Shown: positions 29,442 through 41,910 of the stretch, piece after piece
Layout of the letters: the number at the start of each line of letters is the position of its first letter
Position numbering within the stretch: position 1 is the first letter of the stretch
NCBI GenBank assembly: GCA_013178045.1
Contig: JABLXP010000001.1
Span: forward strand, 271,511-335,510
Reading direction: 5' to 3'
Length of the DNA: 64,000 nucleotides
Origin: Bacillota bacterium
Lineage (GTDB): Bacteria > Bacillota > Ch66
Program-made: the position numbers and the translations under genes
The notes under the pieces: model-generated
The model's input: only the letters and a program-made list of their open reading frames with translations
Database searches by the model: none
What the model was told of the DNA's origin: nothing

Positions 29442-30425
29442 ATGAATAAACTGATGTGGCCGATTCCTACCGGCCTTAAGGATCTACTACCTGAGGAAGC
29501 TAAACGGAAGCGAACTTTGGAGGCAAATCTGGCTGCTCTTTTTGAACGGTGGGGTTATGAGGAAGTGATTACTCCCACGTTTGAATATTATGAGACCCTG
29601 GCGATGGACCTGGGTAGTGAAGCGGAAGATGAGTTGTTCAAGTTTTTTGACCGTGAGGGCCGGCTGGTCGCCCTGCGTCCGGATATGACCACCCCCATCG
29701 CCAGACTGGTGGCCACCCGTCTCAGAAACAGTCCCATGCCCCTGCGCCTTTACTACTTGGCCAATGTCTTCCGTTACGAGGCCCCTCAAGCCGGCCGACA
29801 GCGGGAGTTTTATCAGGCCGGCGTGGAATTTATCGGTGAGCCGGATGCTAGGGCCGACGCTGAGGTGATTGCGCTGGCGGTTGAGGCCTTAGAGAGTAGT
29901 GGTTTACGGGACTTCCAAATCAGCCTGGGCCAGATCGAGGTCTTCAATGGGTTGATGGAAGAGACGGGGCTATCACCAGAACAGAAAAAAAAGGTCAAGG
30001 AAACCATCGCTCGCCGAAACCTGGTCGGGTTAGAGCAATTGTTGATTGAATACCGGGTCGCCACCCGACAGAGTGAATCTATTCTCCGCTTGCCTCACCT
30101 TCACGGTGGAACCGAAGTGTTTACCCAGGCCAGAAACCTCACCACCAATGTTAGAGCACAAGCGGCGTTGGATAACCTGGAGCGGGTGTTTGAACTGCTG
30201 GATGGCTATGGACAGACAAAACGGGTTTGTGTTGACCTGGGAGTGCTGCGCGGGTTTGATTATTACACGGGGGTAGTATTTGAAGGTTATACCGCTGATT
30301 TGGGCTTCCCGCTCTGCGGCGGCGGCCGGTATGACCGTTTATTAGGCAAGTTTGGTTTCGATTGCCCGGCCACCGGCTTTGCTTTAGGGTTGGAACGGCT
30401 GATCTTGTCGCTGATCAAGGGTTGA
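29442..30425 (+). CDS. hisZ: ATP phosphoribosyltransferase regulatory subunit HisZ
   Basis: 327 residues, related to histidyl-tRNA synthetase but lacking the anticodon-binding domain. Class II synthetase motifs are visible (ALRPDMTTPIARLVATRL, FRYEAPQAGRQREFYQAG, LCGGGRYDRLLGKFG). HisZ is required by the short HisG form, which is present next door, and mediates histidine feedback. The gene's stop codon overlaps the -35 of an internal promoter for hisG. Confidence 0.95.
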   Translation: MNKLMWPIPTGLKDLLPEEAKRKRTLEANLAALFERWGYEEVITPTFEYYETLAMDLGSEAEDELFKFFDREGRLVALRPDMTTPIARLVATRLRNSPMPLRLYYLANVFRYEAPQAGRQREFYQAGVEFIGEPDARADAEVIALAVEALESSGLRDFQISLGQIEVFNGLMEETGLSPEQKKKVKETIARRNLVGLEQLLIEYRVATRQSESILRLPHLHGGTEVFTQARNLTTNVRAQAALDNLERVFELLDGYGQTKRVCVDLGVLRGFDYYTGVVFEGYTADLGFPLCGGGRYDRLLGKFGFDCPATGFALGLERLILSLIKG

Positions 30426-30451
30426 CAGCTTCTCCCTTATCATGTTAGAAT
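30422..30451 (+). promoter_or_regulatory. Internal promoter of hisG
   Basis: TTGACA (30422-30427), 18-bp spacer, TAGAAT (30446-30451). It overlaps the end of hisZ. Start expected near 30458, at the edge of a palindrome. Confidence 0.75.
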
Positions 30452-30457
30452 TGCACT

Positions 30458-30475
30458 ATATTAATACTTTAATAT
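30458..30475 (+). promoter_or_regulatory. Operator-like palindrome at the hisG start site
   Basis: Perfect inverted repeat ATATTAA-TACT-TTAATAT placed exactly at the predicted transcription start of the internal promoter, a typical repressor position. The local candidate regulator is the TrpR-like protein at 29118. Confidence 0.5.
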
Positions 30476-30498
30476 GATAAAGCAGAAGGGAGAGAGCT

Positions 30499-31176
30499 AT
30501 GGCCCGGACTGAATTAACCATCGCCTTACCGAAGGGAAAACTGTTCGAACCAACCGTTGAGCTTTTACGGCACGCCGGGCTGCCCTGGGAGGAGTTACAG
30601 GCGGAGTCCCGTCAACTGGTGTTTGACTACCCGGCTCAGGAGGTCAAGTACATTATTTGTCGACCGACCGATATTCCAACTTATGTTGAATACGGGGCGG
30701 CTGACCTGGGTGTGGTGGGGAAAGACACCATTGTTGAGCAAAACAAGGATGTTTACGAGCTGGTTGATTTAAAATTCGGCGCCTGCCGGTTTGTGGTGGC
30801 GGTACCGGCAGCGGTGGCGAAAGAAAAAGATTTAGCCAGGTTGAGTCACGCGCGGGTAGCCACCAAGTTTCCCCGGGTTGCCGCCAGCTTCTTTCGGGAA
30901 AAGGGAATCCAGGTTGAAGTCATTGAGTTGCATGGCAATATTGAACTGGCGCCGAGTGTTGGCTTGTCCGAGGCGATCGTTGATATTGTTTCCACCGGCC
31001 GCACGTTAAAAGAAAACAATTTGGTTCCTCTGGAAGATATCCTCCACGCGACGGCCCGACTGATCGCTAATCGGGTGAGTTACCGGTTGAAATATCAACG
31101 CCTCTATCCACTGGTGGAAAAGTTCAAGCAGATTATCGAAAATAAAGGGAGCGATTCGAATGCGTATCTTAAATAG
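30499..31176 (+). CDS. hisG: ATP phosphoribosyltransferase, short form (HisG)
   Basis: 225 residues, the short form without the C-terminal regulatory domain, which works as a hetero-octamer with HisZ. First step of histidine synthesis from ATP and PRPP. Motifs are [33 protein letters not shown] and the PRPP-binding region [16 protein letters not shown]. The GGGAGAG ribosome site lies inside a possible hairpin with TCTCCC at 30431. It overlaps hisD by 17 bp. Confidence 0.97.
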   Translation: MARTELTIALPKGKLFEPTVELLRHAGLPWEELQAESRQLVFDYPAQEVKYIICRPTDIPTYVEYGAADLGVVGKDTIVEQNKDVYELVDLKFGACRFVVAVPAAVAKEKDLARLSHARVATKFPRVAASFFREKGIQVEVIELHGNIELAPSVGLSEAIVDIVSTGRTLKENNLVPLEDILHATARLIANRVSYRLKYQRLYPLVEKFKQIIENKGSDSNAYLK

Positions 31177-32440
31177 TCAAGACCCGACTGTCAAAGGATT
31201 ACTGAAAAAACAGGTGGCCAATATTGAGGAGATCGAGGCGCGTGTGCAGGAGATTCTTAAAGCGGTTCGTGACCAGGGGGATGAAGCGGTCTTTGCTTTT
31301 ACCAGGCAGTTTGACCGGGCGCTGATTAATACCCAGAACTTTCGAGTAACAGAGGAAGAGATCAAAGAGGCCTCTACCCAGGTTGAGCCGGAAGTTTTGA
31401 CGGCGATCCGGCAGGCAGCCGAGAATATCCGCCAATTTCACGAGAAACAGAAGGTGAATTCGTGGATGGAACCTGATGCCCAGGGGACAATTCTCGGGCA
31501 ACTCTGTCGCCCGCTGGCTCGAGTGGGGATTTATGTGCCGGGAGGGACAGCTCCGCTGCCTTCCTCGGTTTTAATGAACGCTATTCCGGCTCAGGTGGCT
31601 GGGGTGAGGGAGATCGTGATGACGACTCCACCGCAGGCCGACGGACGGATCAATCCTTACATACTGGTGGCAGCGGCCGAAGCCGGGGTCACCGAGATTT
31701 ACAAGGTCGGCGGAGCGCAGGCGGTGGCGGCGCTGGCTTACGGGACCGAATCAGTGCGCAAAGTGGACAAGATCGCGGGACCTGGGAACATCTATGTCAC
31801 CATCGCGAAAAAGCTGGTTTACGGCGAAGTGGATATCGATATGCTGGCGGGGCCAAGCGAGGTGCTGGTGATCGCTGATGGAACGGCCAATCCCCGCTAC
31901 GTGGCCGCAGATTTGCTGTCCCAGGCCGAGCACGATGTGCTGGCCTCGGCCATCCTGGTTACTCCTTCCACAGCCCTGGCTGAGGCAGTCCAGGTGGAGG
32001 TTGAGCGGCAACTGGCGGTCCTGAGTCGGCAAGATATCGCTTTAACGGCGATTAGAGACTACGGGGCGATTATTTTGACGACTGACCTGGCGGAGGCGGT
32101 GGAGATCGCCAACGAGTTTGCCCCGGAGCACCTGGAGCTTTTGGTGGAGCGCCCATTTGAACTCCTGGGGGGAATCAAAAACGCCGGGGCGATCTTCCTC
32201 GGGACGTATTCCCCAGAGCCAGTAGGTGACTACTGGGCCGGTCCCAACCATGTCTTACCGACCGGGGGAACGGCCAGATTCTATTCACCGTTAAGTGTCG
32301 ATACCTTCATCAAGAAAAGCAGCATTATTGCCTATTCTGAAACCAGTTTCCGCCAGGGGGCGGCGGCGATTATTAAGCTGGCGATGATTGAGGGCCTGGA
32401 CGCCCATGCCAACTCGGTCCGCGTCCGCCTTGATGGTTGA
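31160..32440 (+). CDS. hisD: Histidinol dehydrogenase
   Basis: 426 residues. Two-step NAD-dependent oxidation of histidinol to histidine. Visible motifs are [40 protein letters not shown], the metal-site stretch DLLSQAEHD and [14 protein letters not shown]. Full length and intact. Confidence 0.97.
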   Translation: MRILNSQDPTVKGLLKKQVANIEEIEARVQEILKAVRDQGDEAVFAFTRQFDRALINTQNFRVTEEEIKEASTQVEPEVLTAIRQAAENIRQFHEKQKVNSWMEPDAQGTILGQLCRPLARVGIYVPGGTAPLPSSVLMNAIPAQVAGVREIVMTTPPQADGRINPYILVAAAEAGVTEIYKVGGAQAVAALAYGTESVRKVDKIAGPGNIYVTIAKKLVYGEVDIDMLAGPSEVLVIADGTANPRYVAADLLSQAEHDVLASAILVTPSTALAEAVQVEVERQLAVLSRQDIALTAIRDYGAIILTTDLAEAVEIANEFAPEHLELLVERPFELLGGIKNAGAIFLGTYSPEPVGDYWAGPNHVLPTGGTARFYSPLSVDTFIKKSSIIAYSETSFRQGAAAIIKLAMIEGLDAHANSVRVRLDG

Positions 32441-32456
32441 AAGGGGAGGAGACACG

Positions 32457-33044
32457 ATGCTTCGTAGAGGGGAGATTGTCCGGAAAACCAGTGAGACTGA
32501 CATCACCCTATCACTGAGCCTGGATGGACAGGGGGAGTGGCGTGGGAATACCAGCGTTCCCTTTCTTAATCATTTGTTGGCTGCCTTTACTCGTCACGGC
32601 CTGTTTAACCTGGAGGTGCAGGCAACCGGTGACCTGGAGGTGGATGACCACCATACGGTGGAAGATGTCGGGATCTGTTTGGGTAAAGCCCTCCGTGAGG
32701 CGCTGGGTGATAAGCGGGGAATTGTGCGGTTTGGGTCAGCCCTGGTCCCGATGGATGACGCTCTGGCTATGGTTGCCGTTGACCTCAGCGGTCGTGCTTA
32801 TCTGAGCTATAATGTTAATTTACCGACGGCCATGGTGGGGACTTTCGCTACTGAACTGGTGGAAGAGTTCTGGCAAAAGTTTACCGAGCAAGCGGGGATC
32901 ACGATGCACATCCGATTGCTCGAAGGTCGAAATACCCACCACATTATTGAGGCGATTTTTAAGGCGGCCGGACGGGCCTTGCGGGTGGCCTGTGAGTTTG
33001 ACGCCCGGGTGCCGGGAGTCCCGTCCACCAAAGGTCAGCTCTAA
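32457..33044 (+). CDS. hisB: Imidazoleglycerol-phosphate dehydratase
   Basis: 195 residues, the monofunctional form. Mn-dependent dehydration of IGP. The two metal-binding repeats are DDHHTVEDVG and NTHHIIEAIFK. The ATG at 32457 follows AGGGGAGGA. No histidinol-phosphatase domain is fused, and no separate phosphatase is in the window. Confidence 0.97.
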   Translation: MLRRGEIVRKTSETDITLSLSLDGQGEWRGNTSVPFLNHLLAAFTRHGLFNLEVQATGDLEVDDHHTVEDVGICLGKALREALGDKRGIVRFGSALVPMDDALAMVAVDLSGRAYLSYNVNLPTAMVGTFATELVEEFWQKFTEQAGITMHIRLLEGRNTHHIIEAIFKAAGRALRVACEFDARVPGVPSTKGQL

Positions 33045-33113
33045 CTCGCTTCGACTGCGCATTTCCACCTCCATTTGAGATAGCGATTATTCTGCTTACA
33101 TAGGAGGAGAACA

Positions 33114-33740
33114 ATGATTGCGATTATTGACTATGGGATGGGCAACCTCCGTAGTGTTCATAAAGCCTTTGAAAAACTAGGGTTTCCCGCCAGAGTGACT
33201 AACGAGGCCGATGAGATTCGCTCGGCCCGTGGGGTGGTTCTCCCCGGGGTTGGGGCTTTCGGTGACGCGATGAAAAACCTGAAGCGCGAGGGTTTGCTCG
33301 AACCCATTCTGGAAGCAGTGACACAAGGCAAACCCTTTCTGGGGATCTGTCTGGGCATGCAGTTACTTTTTTCGGGGAGTGAAGAGAATGGGTGGCACGA
33401 GGGGCTGAACCTGTTGCCCGGTATTGTCCAGCGCTTACCGGCGGGATTGAAGGTACCGCACATGGGTTGGAACCAGCTCGACATCCAGCGGGATAACCCG
33501 ATTGTCGCGGGGATTCCCCAGGCGTCAGCTTTTTATTTTGTCCATTCCTATTATGTTCCGGCTAAAGAACAAGATTTTATCGTGGCGATCACGGATTATG
33601 GCGTGCCTATCGCGGCGGTGGTTAGTCAAGGCAATGTGTTTGGGCTCCAGTTCCACCCGGAAAAAAGCAGCCGACTGGGACTATCGTTGTTAAAAAATTT
33701 TGGGGGGATGGTGCAAAGTGATCGTAATTCCAGCTATTGA
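33114..33740 (+). CDS. hisH: Imidazole glycerol phosphate synthase subunit HisH (glutaminase)
   Basis: 208 residues. Class I amidotransferase partner of HisF. The oxyanion strand PGVGAFGDAM, the nucleophile GICLGMQLLF and the FHPEKSS His/Glu site are all visible. TAGGAGGAG precedes the ATG. Overlaps hisA by 23 bp. Confidence 0.97.
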   Translation: MIAIIDYGMGNLRSVHKAFEKLGFPARVTNEADEIRSARGVVLPGVGAFGDAMKNLKREGLLEPILEAVTQGKPFLGICLGMQLLFSGSEENGWHEGLNLLPGIVQRLPAGLKVPHMGWNQLDIQRDNPIVAGIPQASAFYFVHSYYVPAKEQDFIVAITDYGVPIAAVVSQGNVFGLQFHPEKSSRLGLSLLKNFGGMVQSDRNSSY

Positions 33741-34443
33741 CCTGCGAGCGGGAAAATGCGTGCGATTGGTTCAGGGGAAGTTGAGTGAGGAGACAGTCTT
33801 CTCTGATCAGCCGGTAGAAATGGCGGTTACCTGGGAAGCCCTTGGGGCCCCCATGCTGCATTTGGTTGACCTGGATGGAGCCTTTGCGGGGGAACCTCGC
33901 AACCTGGAGGTGGTGCAGGAGATCGTGCGCTCAATCAACATCCCTGTTCAGCTGGGCGGCGGGATCCGGACCGTTAAAGCGGTCAGTAAGCTGCTGGAAA
34001 TGGGGGTGAGCCGGGTTATTTTGGGGACTGCGGCAATCGTGAAACCCCGCCTGGTGGAGGAGGCAGTAAAAGAATTTGGCGAACAGATCGTGGTGGGGAT
34101 AGATGCCAAGGATGGACTGGTCGCTATCGAGGGTTGGGAATCTACCGTAGAGAAAACCACGGTTGAACTGGCGCAGGAAATGGAGCTCCTTGGCGTTCAA
34201 CGGGTGGTGTTTACTGACACCCGACGTGATGGACTGATGAAGGGACCCAACCTGGACAGCACGCGGGAACTGGCCCTGGCTGTCAAGATGAAAATCATCG
34301 CCTCGGGAGGAGTATCCTGTCTAGACGATATTCGAGCCTTGAAGCAGCTTGAGCCGCTTGGTGTCGAGGGGGTCGTCATGGGGAAAGCCCTGTATACCGG
34401 GGCGGTTCGACTGGAGGACGCCCTGGCCGTGGCTCGGGAATAG
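33718..34443 (+). CDS. hisA: ProFAR isomerase HisA
   Basis: 241 residues, (beta/alpha)8 barrel. Amadori isomerisation of ProFAR to PRFAR. MIVIPAIDLRAGKCVRL holds the catalytic Asp, and the phosphate sites are LGGGIRTV and ASGGVSCLDD. The GTG at 33718 is chosen because GGGGGGATGG lies upstream and because it gives the standard N-terminus; a TTG at 33700 would add six odd residues. Confidence 0.96.
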   Translation: MIVIPAIDLRAGKCVRLVQGKLSEETVFSDQPVEMAVTWEALGAPMLHLVDLDGAFAGEPRNLEVVQEIVRSINIPVQLGGGIRTVKAVSKLLEMGVSRVILGTAAIVKPRLVEEAVKEFGEQIVVGIDAKDGLVAIEGWESTVEKTTVELAQEMELLGVQRVVFTDTRRDGLMKGPNLDSTRELALAVKMKIIASGGVSCLDDIRALKQLEPLGVEGVVMGKALYTGAVRLEDALAVARE

Positions 34444-34458
34444 GAGGAACTGGTCACC

Positions 34459-35223
34459 ATGTTAATGAAACGAGTTATACCCTGTCTCGATGTACACGGC
34501 GGCCGGGTGGTTAAGGGAACAAATTTTCTGAACCTGCGTGATGCGGGTAACCCGGTGGAACTGGCGGCTTACTACGACCGGGAGGGGGCGGATGAATTGG
34601 TGTTTCTGGATATCACCGCTTCGGCCGAGGGGCGAGAGACGATGATTGATGTCGTTCGCCGAACCGCTGAGGAAGTGAATATTCCCTTCACTGTCGGCGG
34701 TGGAATACGCACCCTGGAGGATATTCGTGCCCTCTTGAAGGCAGGAGCGGATAAGGTTTCGCTGAACACTTCGGCCGTTCAGCAGCCGGAACTGCTGCGC
34801 GAGGCTGCCAACAGGTATGGCAGCCAGTGCATCGTCCTGGCGGTGGATGCCCGCCGGCGGGGGCCGGACAGTTGGGAAGTGTTCATCCATGGTGGTCGGA
34901 CCGCAACGGGGATTGATGTCCTCTCCTGGGTTAAGCAGGCTGAGGCCCTGGGGGTAGGGGAAATCCTGCTGACCAGCATGGACTGTGATGGAACGAAGAA
35001 GGGGTATGACCTGGAATTAACCCGGACGGTGGCGGAAGCAGTCAGTATACCGGTGATCGCTTCTGGCGGGGCCGGCGAGCTCGTCCACCTGCGGGATGTG
35101 CTTACCATCGGCAAAGCCGATGCGGCTTTAGCAGCGTCGATCTTCCACTACCAGCAGTGCACGATCCGGGAAACGAAAGAATATCTGGCCGCACAGGGGG
35201 TCTGCGTGAGAAGATGCAGTTGA
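34459..35223 (+). CDS. hisF: Imidazole glycerol phosphate synthase subunit HisF (cyclase)
   Basis: 254 residues, barrel paralogue of HisA. Uses ammonia from HisH to form IGP and AICAR; the latter feeds back into purine synthesis via PurH upstream. Motifs are [45 protein letters not shown] and [11 protein letters not shown]. Overlaps hisI by 10 bp. Confidence 0.97.
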   Translation: MLMKRVIPCLDVHGGRVVKGTNFLNLRDAGNPVELAAYYDREGADELVFLDITASAEGRETMIDVVRRTAEEVNIPFTVGGGIRTLEDIRALLKAGADKVSLNTSAVQQPELLREAANRYGSQCIVLAVDARRRGPDSWEVFIHGGRTATGIDVLSWVKQAEALGVGEILLTSMDCDGTKKGYDLELTRTVAEAVSIPVIASGGAGELVHLRDVLTIGKADAALAASIFHYQQCTIRETKEYLAAQGVCVRRCS

Positions 35224-35966
35224 AAGAAATACCAACCAGGTGGTTGAATGAACTGAAATACGATGAAAATGGGCTAATCCCGGCTATCATTCAGGACGTG
35301 CGGAATCGGGAGGTCTTGATGATGGCCTATATGGACCAGGAAGCGATCGCTAAAACTTTGACCACTGGCGAGACCTGGTTTTACAGTCGCAGTCGGAGGG
35401 AACTCTGGCACAAAGGGGGAACTTCCGGTCACCGCCAACTGGTCAAAGAGATCCGTTATGACTGTGATGCCGATACCCTGTTGATCCTGGTCGAGCAAAA
35501 TGGCGGGGCCTGCCACGAGGGGTACCGGTCTTGTTTTTACCGTCAACTTACTCCCACCGGTCACCAGGAAGTTTGCCTGGAGCGAGTGTTTGACCCAGCT
35601 GAGGTCTACCGGGCGGGAGAGGCTGTAGCGCCAGAGCGGGGGATTGAGCCGGCTCTCCAGACGAATGGCAAAACAGAAACCGCGAGTGCCGAGACTATCA
35701 TTGAAGAAGTCTACCAGGTGATCATGGACCGGAAACAAAACCGGCCAGAAGGCTCTTATACTGCTTATTTGTTTAACCAGGGGCAGGACAAGATCTGCAA
35801 AAAGGTCGGTGAGGAGGCCGCGGAGGTAATCATTGCCGCCAAAAACAAAAGCAAGGCCGAAATACTATACGAAATGGCCGATTTATGGTATCATACTCTT
35901 GTCTTGCTCGGTGAGCACGACATTCACCCGGCCGAAGTATTTGCCCAGCTTCGACAGCGGCGGTAG
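35214..35966 (+). CDS. hisIE: Bifunctional phosphoribosyl-AMP cyclohydrolase / phosphoribosyl-ATP pyrophosphatase
   Basis: 250 residues. The HisI domain comes first (about 1-115: [20 protein letters not shown], then the Zn-binding YDCDADTLL and [11 protein letters not shown]), followed by a linker and HisE (about 155-250: [32 protein letters not shown]). Steps two and three of histidine synthesis. The ATG at 35214 lies inside the hisF 3' end. Last gene of the operon. Confidence 0.96.
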   Translation: MQLKEIPTRWLNELKYDENGLIPAIIQDVRNREVLMMAYMDQEAIAKTLTTGETWFYSRSRRELWHKGGTSGHRQLVKEIRYDCDADTLLILVEQNGGACHEGYRSCFYRQLTPTGHQEVCLERVFDPAEVYRAGEAVAPERGIEPALQTNGKTETASAETIIEEVYQVIMDRKQNRPEGSYTAYLFNQGQDKICKKVGEEAAEVIIAAKNKSKAEILYEMADLWYHTLVLLGEHDIHPAEVFAQLRQRR

Positions 35967-36039
35967 ACTGTGAATTTTGGGGCTATTGTGTAGGCCGTTT
36001 GCTTAATTTTTTTGATAGCCGAATTAGATGTGGTTTTTT

Positions 36040-36082
36040 GGACCTGTAAGAGTGCTCCTAAAGTCTCAGGTCCTTTTACTTT
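36040..36082 (+). terminator. Terminator after the his operon
   Basis: Stem GGACCTG (36040-36046) / CAGGTCC (36067-36073), 20-nt loop that can add AGA/TCT pairs, then TTTTACTTTATT. Confidence 0.75.
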
Positions 36083-36192
36083 ATTAAAATTTAATAGTTT
36101 TTCTGGGAGTTTTGACAATACTTTGAATGTGGTTTAAATTTTCATTAGGTACAGACCTTACCTGAATCACAAAAGCACTTGAAGGAAAGGGA

Positions 36193-38487
36193 GTGAAAAA
36201 CCTATTGCAAGTTTTTGATGGGTTTGAGAAATCAGGGTGTTTTGTGGATATACTTGCTCATTTAAATCCGGTACAGGTCGAGGCGGTTACGCACACCGAA
36301 GGGCCGCTGCTGATTCTGGCCGGCGCGGGGAGCGGCAAAACCAGGGTCCTGACCCACCGGGTGGCTTATCTGCTTCAGGTGAAGGGGGTCAACCCGGAGA
36401 ATATCCTGGCGATCACTTTTACGAACAAAGCCGCAGATGAGATGAAGAATCGCCTGGGCCAATTACTGCCGGATACAGCTGGACTTTGGGTTTGCACCTT
36501 TCATGCGGCCTGCGTGCGGATTTTGCGCCAGGAAATTGAGGCTTTGGGTTGGGGAAGGAACTTTGTGATCTACGATGAAGTAGATCAGCAGAATTTGATT
36601 AAAGAGTGCCTGAAGACCTTGAATCTGGATGAAAAGCGGTTTGCGCCCCGGTCCATTGGCACGGTGATCAGCAAAGCCAAAAACCAACTTAAAAACCCAA
36701 CCGTTCTAAGGCAGCACGCGGCTACTGTTTTTGAGCAAAAGGTAGCCCAAGTCTACGAAATGTATCAACGGCGGTTACGGGAGAATAATGCGCTGGACTT
36801 TGATGACCTGATCATGACCACGGTGGAACTGCTGCGCCAGCACCCGCACATCAGGGGCTACTACCAGACTAAATTCCGCTACATCATGGTGGACGAGTAC
36901 CAGGATACCAACCACGCTCAGTATGTCTTGGTCAAGCTACTGGCTGAACACCATCAGAACATCTGCGTAGTTGGAGATCCCGATCAATCGATCTACGGGT
37001 GGCGAGGGGCCGACCTAACGAACATTTTGGAGTTTGAGCGAGACTACCCTGGCGCTAGATTAATTAAACTGGAGCAGAATTACCGGTCGACTCGGGTCAT
37101 TCTGGAGGCGGCTAATCAAGTGGTACGCCACAACCGGGGGCGGAAGGAAAAGAGGTTGTGGACGATGAACGATCAGGGTCAGTTGCTGGTGAAGTACTGC
37201 GGAGAAGATGAACACGACGAAGCCCGGTTCGTCGCCGAGCGGATCTTGCTGACCCGGCAGAGAGAAAAAAGAAACTATCGTGATTTTGCTGTGTTTTACC
37301 GCACCCACGCCCAGTCGCGCGTGTTTGAAGAAGAACTATTGAAGTATCAGATCCCCTACAAGATGATCGGCGGAACCAAGTTTTATCAGCGAAAGGAAAT
37401 CAAGGATGTGCTGGCCTATTTGCGGGTGGTGCTTAATCCTCAGGATGTTGTCAGCCTGCAGCGGGTAATTAATGTTCCGCGGCGCGGGATCGGTGATGCT
37501 TCCTGGAGCCGTTTAACCCAGTATGCGAGGGAAAATGGCCTCAGCCTCTACGCAGCGATGGCCGGGGTGGAGCAGATCCCTGAACTGGCTGTACGGGTCA
37601 AGAGCGCGTTCCGCGGCTTTTACCAACTAATCGAATACTTGCGGAAATTCAGTGAGGGGCACAGTGTCACGGCCCTGGTGGAAGAATTATTAGAGCGGAG
37701 CGAATACCGGCGCGAACTTGTGGAGGAAAGAACACCGGAGGCTGAAACGCGCCTGGAGAATCTGAACGAGTTTTTATCGGTGACTAAGGAATTTGACCGG
37801 CGTGAGCCCGGTGGCAGTTTGTCGGATTTTCTCACCGGAATTTCCCTGATCACCGATCTGGATGATTATGAGGAACAGGAAGATGCGGTGGTGCTGATGA
37901 CTCTCCACGGCGCCAAGGGCTTGGAGTTTCCAGTGGTCTTTCTGACGGGTATGGAGGAGGGAATATTTCCGCATTCCCGTGCCCTGTTTGAGGCAGAAGA
38001 ACTGGAAGAGGAACGTCGCCTGTGCTATGTTGGGATTACCCGGGCCCGGGAAAAGCTGTATCTGACGCATGCCTGGGTGAGGAACCTGTATGGCCGGCAG
38101 ATGTCCAACCTGGTGTCCCGGTTCATTCAGGAAATCCCGCCACATTTAATTACCGAACAAGACCCGTTGACGACCCTGCAGGTGGTCGCTTCACCGGCGC
38201 CGGTCGAAAAAGAGGGGAGAGAGCCGAGTCGACAGCCAGTTCAGTCGGGACCGCGGCGAAACAGCTTCCCACTGCACCACGCGGTGACACAGGCACCAGC
38301 GAATAACCAGCCCGGTTCGGTATTCCCGGTATACCGGGTGGGCGACCGGGTGAACCACCGCAAATGGGGCCCCGGCGTTGTGGTTCAGGTTAAGGGAGAA
38401 GGTGAGGAATCCCAGGTGGCGGTAGCCTTCCCTGAACTGGGGATCAAGAATTTACTGCTAAAGTATGCCCCATTAGAAAAAATATAA
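36193..38487 (+). CDS. pcrA: ATP-dependent DNA helicase PcrA (UvrD/Rep family)
   Basis: 764 residues, superfamily 1A 3'-5' helicase. Walker A is AGAGSGKT at 43-50, followed by AITFTNKAADEMKNR, Walker B VDEYQDTN, GDPDQSIYGWRGAD and the late motifs VVLMTLHGAKGLEFPVVFLT and RLCYVGITRA. The C-terminal ~90 residues hold the RNA-polymerase/UvrB-interacting tudor-like segment (VGDRVNHRKWGPGVVVQV). The start is a GTG close to GGAAAGG; a GTG at 36243, closer to the usual PcrA start, is possible. Confidence 0.96.
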   Translation: MKNLLQVFDGFEKSGCFVDILAHLNPVQVEAVTHTEGPLLILAGAGSGKTRVLTHRVAYLLQVKGVNPENILAITFTNKAADEMKNRLGQLLPDTAGLWVCTFHAACVRILRQEIEALGWGRNFVIYDEVDQQNLIKECLKTLNLDEKRFAPRSIGTVISKAKNQLKNPTVLRQHAATVFEQKVAQVYEMYQRRLRENNALDFDDLIMTTVELLRQHPHIRGYYQTKFRYIMVDEYQDTNHAQYVLVKLLAEHHQNICVVGDPDQSIYGWRGADLTNILEFERDYPGARLIKLEQNYRSTRVILEAANQVVRHNRGRKEKRLWTMNDQGQLLVKYCGEDEHDEARFVAERILLTRQREKRNYRDFAVFYRTHAQSRVFEEELLKYQIPYKMIGGTKFYQRKEIKDVLAYLRVVLNPQDVVSLQRVINVPRRGIGDASWSRLTQYARENGLSLYAAMAGVEQIPELAVRVKSAFRGFYQLIEYLRKFSEGHSVTALVEELLERSEYRRELVEERTPEAETRLENLNEFLSVTKEFDRREPGGSLSDFLTGISLITDLDDYEEQEDAVVLMTLHGAKGLEFPVVFLTGMEEGIFPHSRALFEAEELEEERRLCYVGITRAREKLYLTHAWVRNLYGRQMSNLVSRFIQEIPPHLITEQDPLTTLQVVASPAPVEKEGREPSRQPVQSGPRRNSFPLHHAVTQAPANNQPGSVFPVYRVGDRVNHRKWGPGVVVQVKGEGEESQVAVAFPELGIKNLLLKYAPLEKI

Positions 38488-38500
38488 TGGGAGTGAGCTT

Positions 38501-41864
<3,364 letters not shown>

Positions 41865-41910
41865 AAATTTTTAAAGACCATTTTAATTTTATATTCTGAG
41901 GTAATCGCTA

